Shown here in pieces: positions 5,361-5,808 of a stretch of DNA of 5,808 nt. Position 1 is the stretch's first letter; each line of letters opens with the position of its first letter. The translations under genes and the position numbers were made by a program. Location of the stretch: positions 1 to 5,808 of the forward strand of contig JAUIHJ010000548.1 in assembly GCA_030432015.1 (NCBI GenBank), read 5' to 3'. Below the pieces are notes generated by a model. The model worked only from the letters and a program-made list of their open reading frames with translations. It was not told the origin of the DNA and made no database searches. This DNA is from a bacterium. Lineage in GTDB: Bacteria; Planctomycetota; Planctomycetia; Pirellulales; Pirellulaceae.

Positions 5361-5808
5361 TTACGTCGGATAGCCCCATGCTGCGAAGGAGGGCTGCCAA
5401 TGTTCTTGGATCTTTTCACGCAGGGTTGGAGTCAAATCGGGGAAGCGATTCCTCTTGTAGTCGCCGACCTCTGCCAGGTAACCTCGCGTCGCTTGCTCAC
5501 ACTCATCGAAGCCTGGCAAGGAGAGCTCCCGATAGATTTTTTGCAGCTGACCAATCGGATCGAGCTCAACATCCTTGAAGGCGACTTCACAGAAATGGCC
5601 TTTCGGAATGAGGTACCGCTCTTCGAAAAATGTGTCATACATTTCGCGGTAAAGCCGCAACGTGCGAGCCGACCAGTCGCAGTCTCCTACGCGTTGCAAC
5701 CGAGTTATCCGCAGCCCGCGTCCCAGCAAGCGCATGGTCGACTGATAGACGTCGAAAGGATCGCGATGAATATGGACAAACTTGGCCCCTGGGAACATAT
5801 CCAAGAGC
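5361..5808 (-). CDS. PAPS-dependent sulfotransferase (Sulfotransfer_3-like), C-terminal part
   Basis: The frame is open from the right edge to TAA at 5363-5361, giving about 148 residues; the start and the N-terminal 5'-phosphosulfate loop lie outside the window. The fragment begins with the central strand and the 3'-phosphate-binding motif: FVHIHRDPFDVYQS at fragment residues 10-23, where Arg15 and Ser23 would contact PAPS. It continues with the family's EVAFKDVELDPIGQLQKIY and LSLPGF elements and the usual tail: Tyr, Lys and Asn in YKRN, then HW...AWGYPT at the end. Such cytosolic enzymes move sulfate from PAPS to a hydroxyl or amine of a sugar, lipid or small molecule; the acceptor cannot be read from the sequence. 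Sulfotransferases of this type are frequent in planctomycetes. The TTG at 5804 is internal to the fold, not a start. The gene is convergent with the 4492 gene, 167 bp away. Confidence 0.92.
   Translation of the reverse strand, partial: LLDMFPGAKFVHIHRDPFDVYQSTMRLLGRGLRITRLQRVGDCDWSARTLRLYREMYDTFFEERYLIPKGHFCEVAFKDVELDPIGQLQKIYRELSLPGFDECEQATRGYLAEVGDYKRNRFPDLTPTLREKIQEHWQPSFAAWGYPT

Noticed and set aside
1..5808. CRISPR array, insertion sequence, tRNA or defence cassette
   Set aside because: No regularly spaced repeats, terminal inverted repeats with a transposase, tRNA-like folds or recognisable defence proteins were seen on either strand.

Overview
The window looks like a chromosomal segment from a GC-rich planctomycete, probably of the Pirellulales type. 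Three protein signatures point there. The first is a secreted PQQ-type beta-propeller whose mature part opens with NWPGWRGP. The second is a small protein with the N-terminal basic/LExR-type leader (HRLFGHEQLEARLALDGG) common on exported planctomycete proteins. The third is a PAPS-type sulfotransferase with the RDPxDVYxS motif. This is inference from protein style; no 16S or marker gene is present.

Layout. Positions 1-1081 (minus) hold the first 360 residues of an exported beta-propeller protein that runs off the left edge. Positions 1278-3317 (minus) hold a complete 679-residue secreted alpha/beta hydrolase of the PF20091 type. It lies 196 bp upstream of the propeller gene in the same direction, and the gap holds three inverted repeats, so the propeller gene may have its own control. 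Positions 3318-3784 are an intergenic region shared by the hydrolase (leftward) and a 70-residue single-pass membrane protein (rightward, 3785-3997). Positions 3998-4491 contain no convincing gene but hold the leader of the next one, with a 7-bp hairpin and a good Shine-Dalgarno. Positions 4492-5193 (plus) encode a 233-residue, Cys-free, acidic, probably exported protein with an isolated HELTHVVQQ motif and an exact 16-residue internal duplication. Positions 5361-5808 (minus) hold the C-terminal part of a sulfotransferase that runs off the right edge, convergent with the previous gene.

How they fit. Three of the five genes appear to act outside the cytoplasm and one in the membrane. The hydrolase and propeller are co-directional and may be functionally linked, but nothing in the sequence fixes a substrate. 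I see no tRNA, rRNA, CRISPR array, insertion sequence or recognisable defence cassette. The least explained object is the 4492-5193 protein: its motif combination matches no family architecture I know, and it is the best candidate here for something undescribed.
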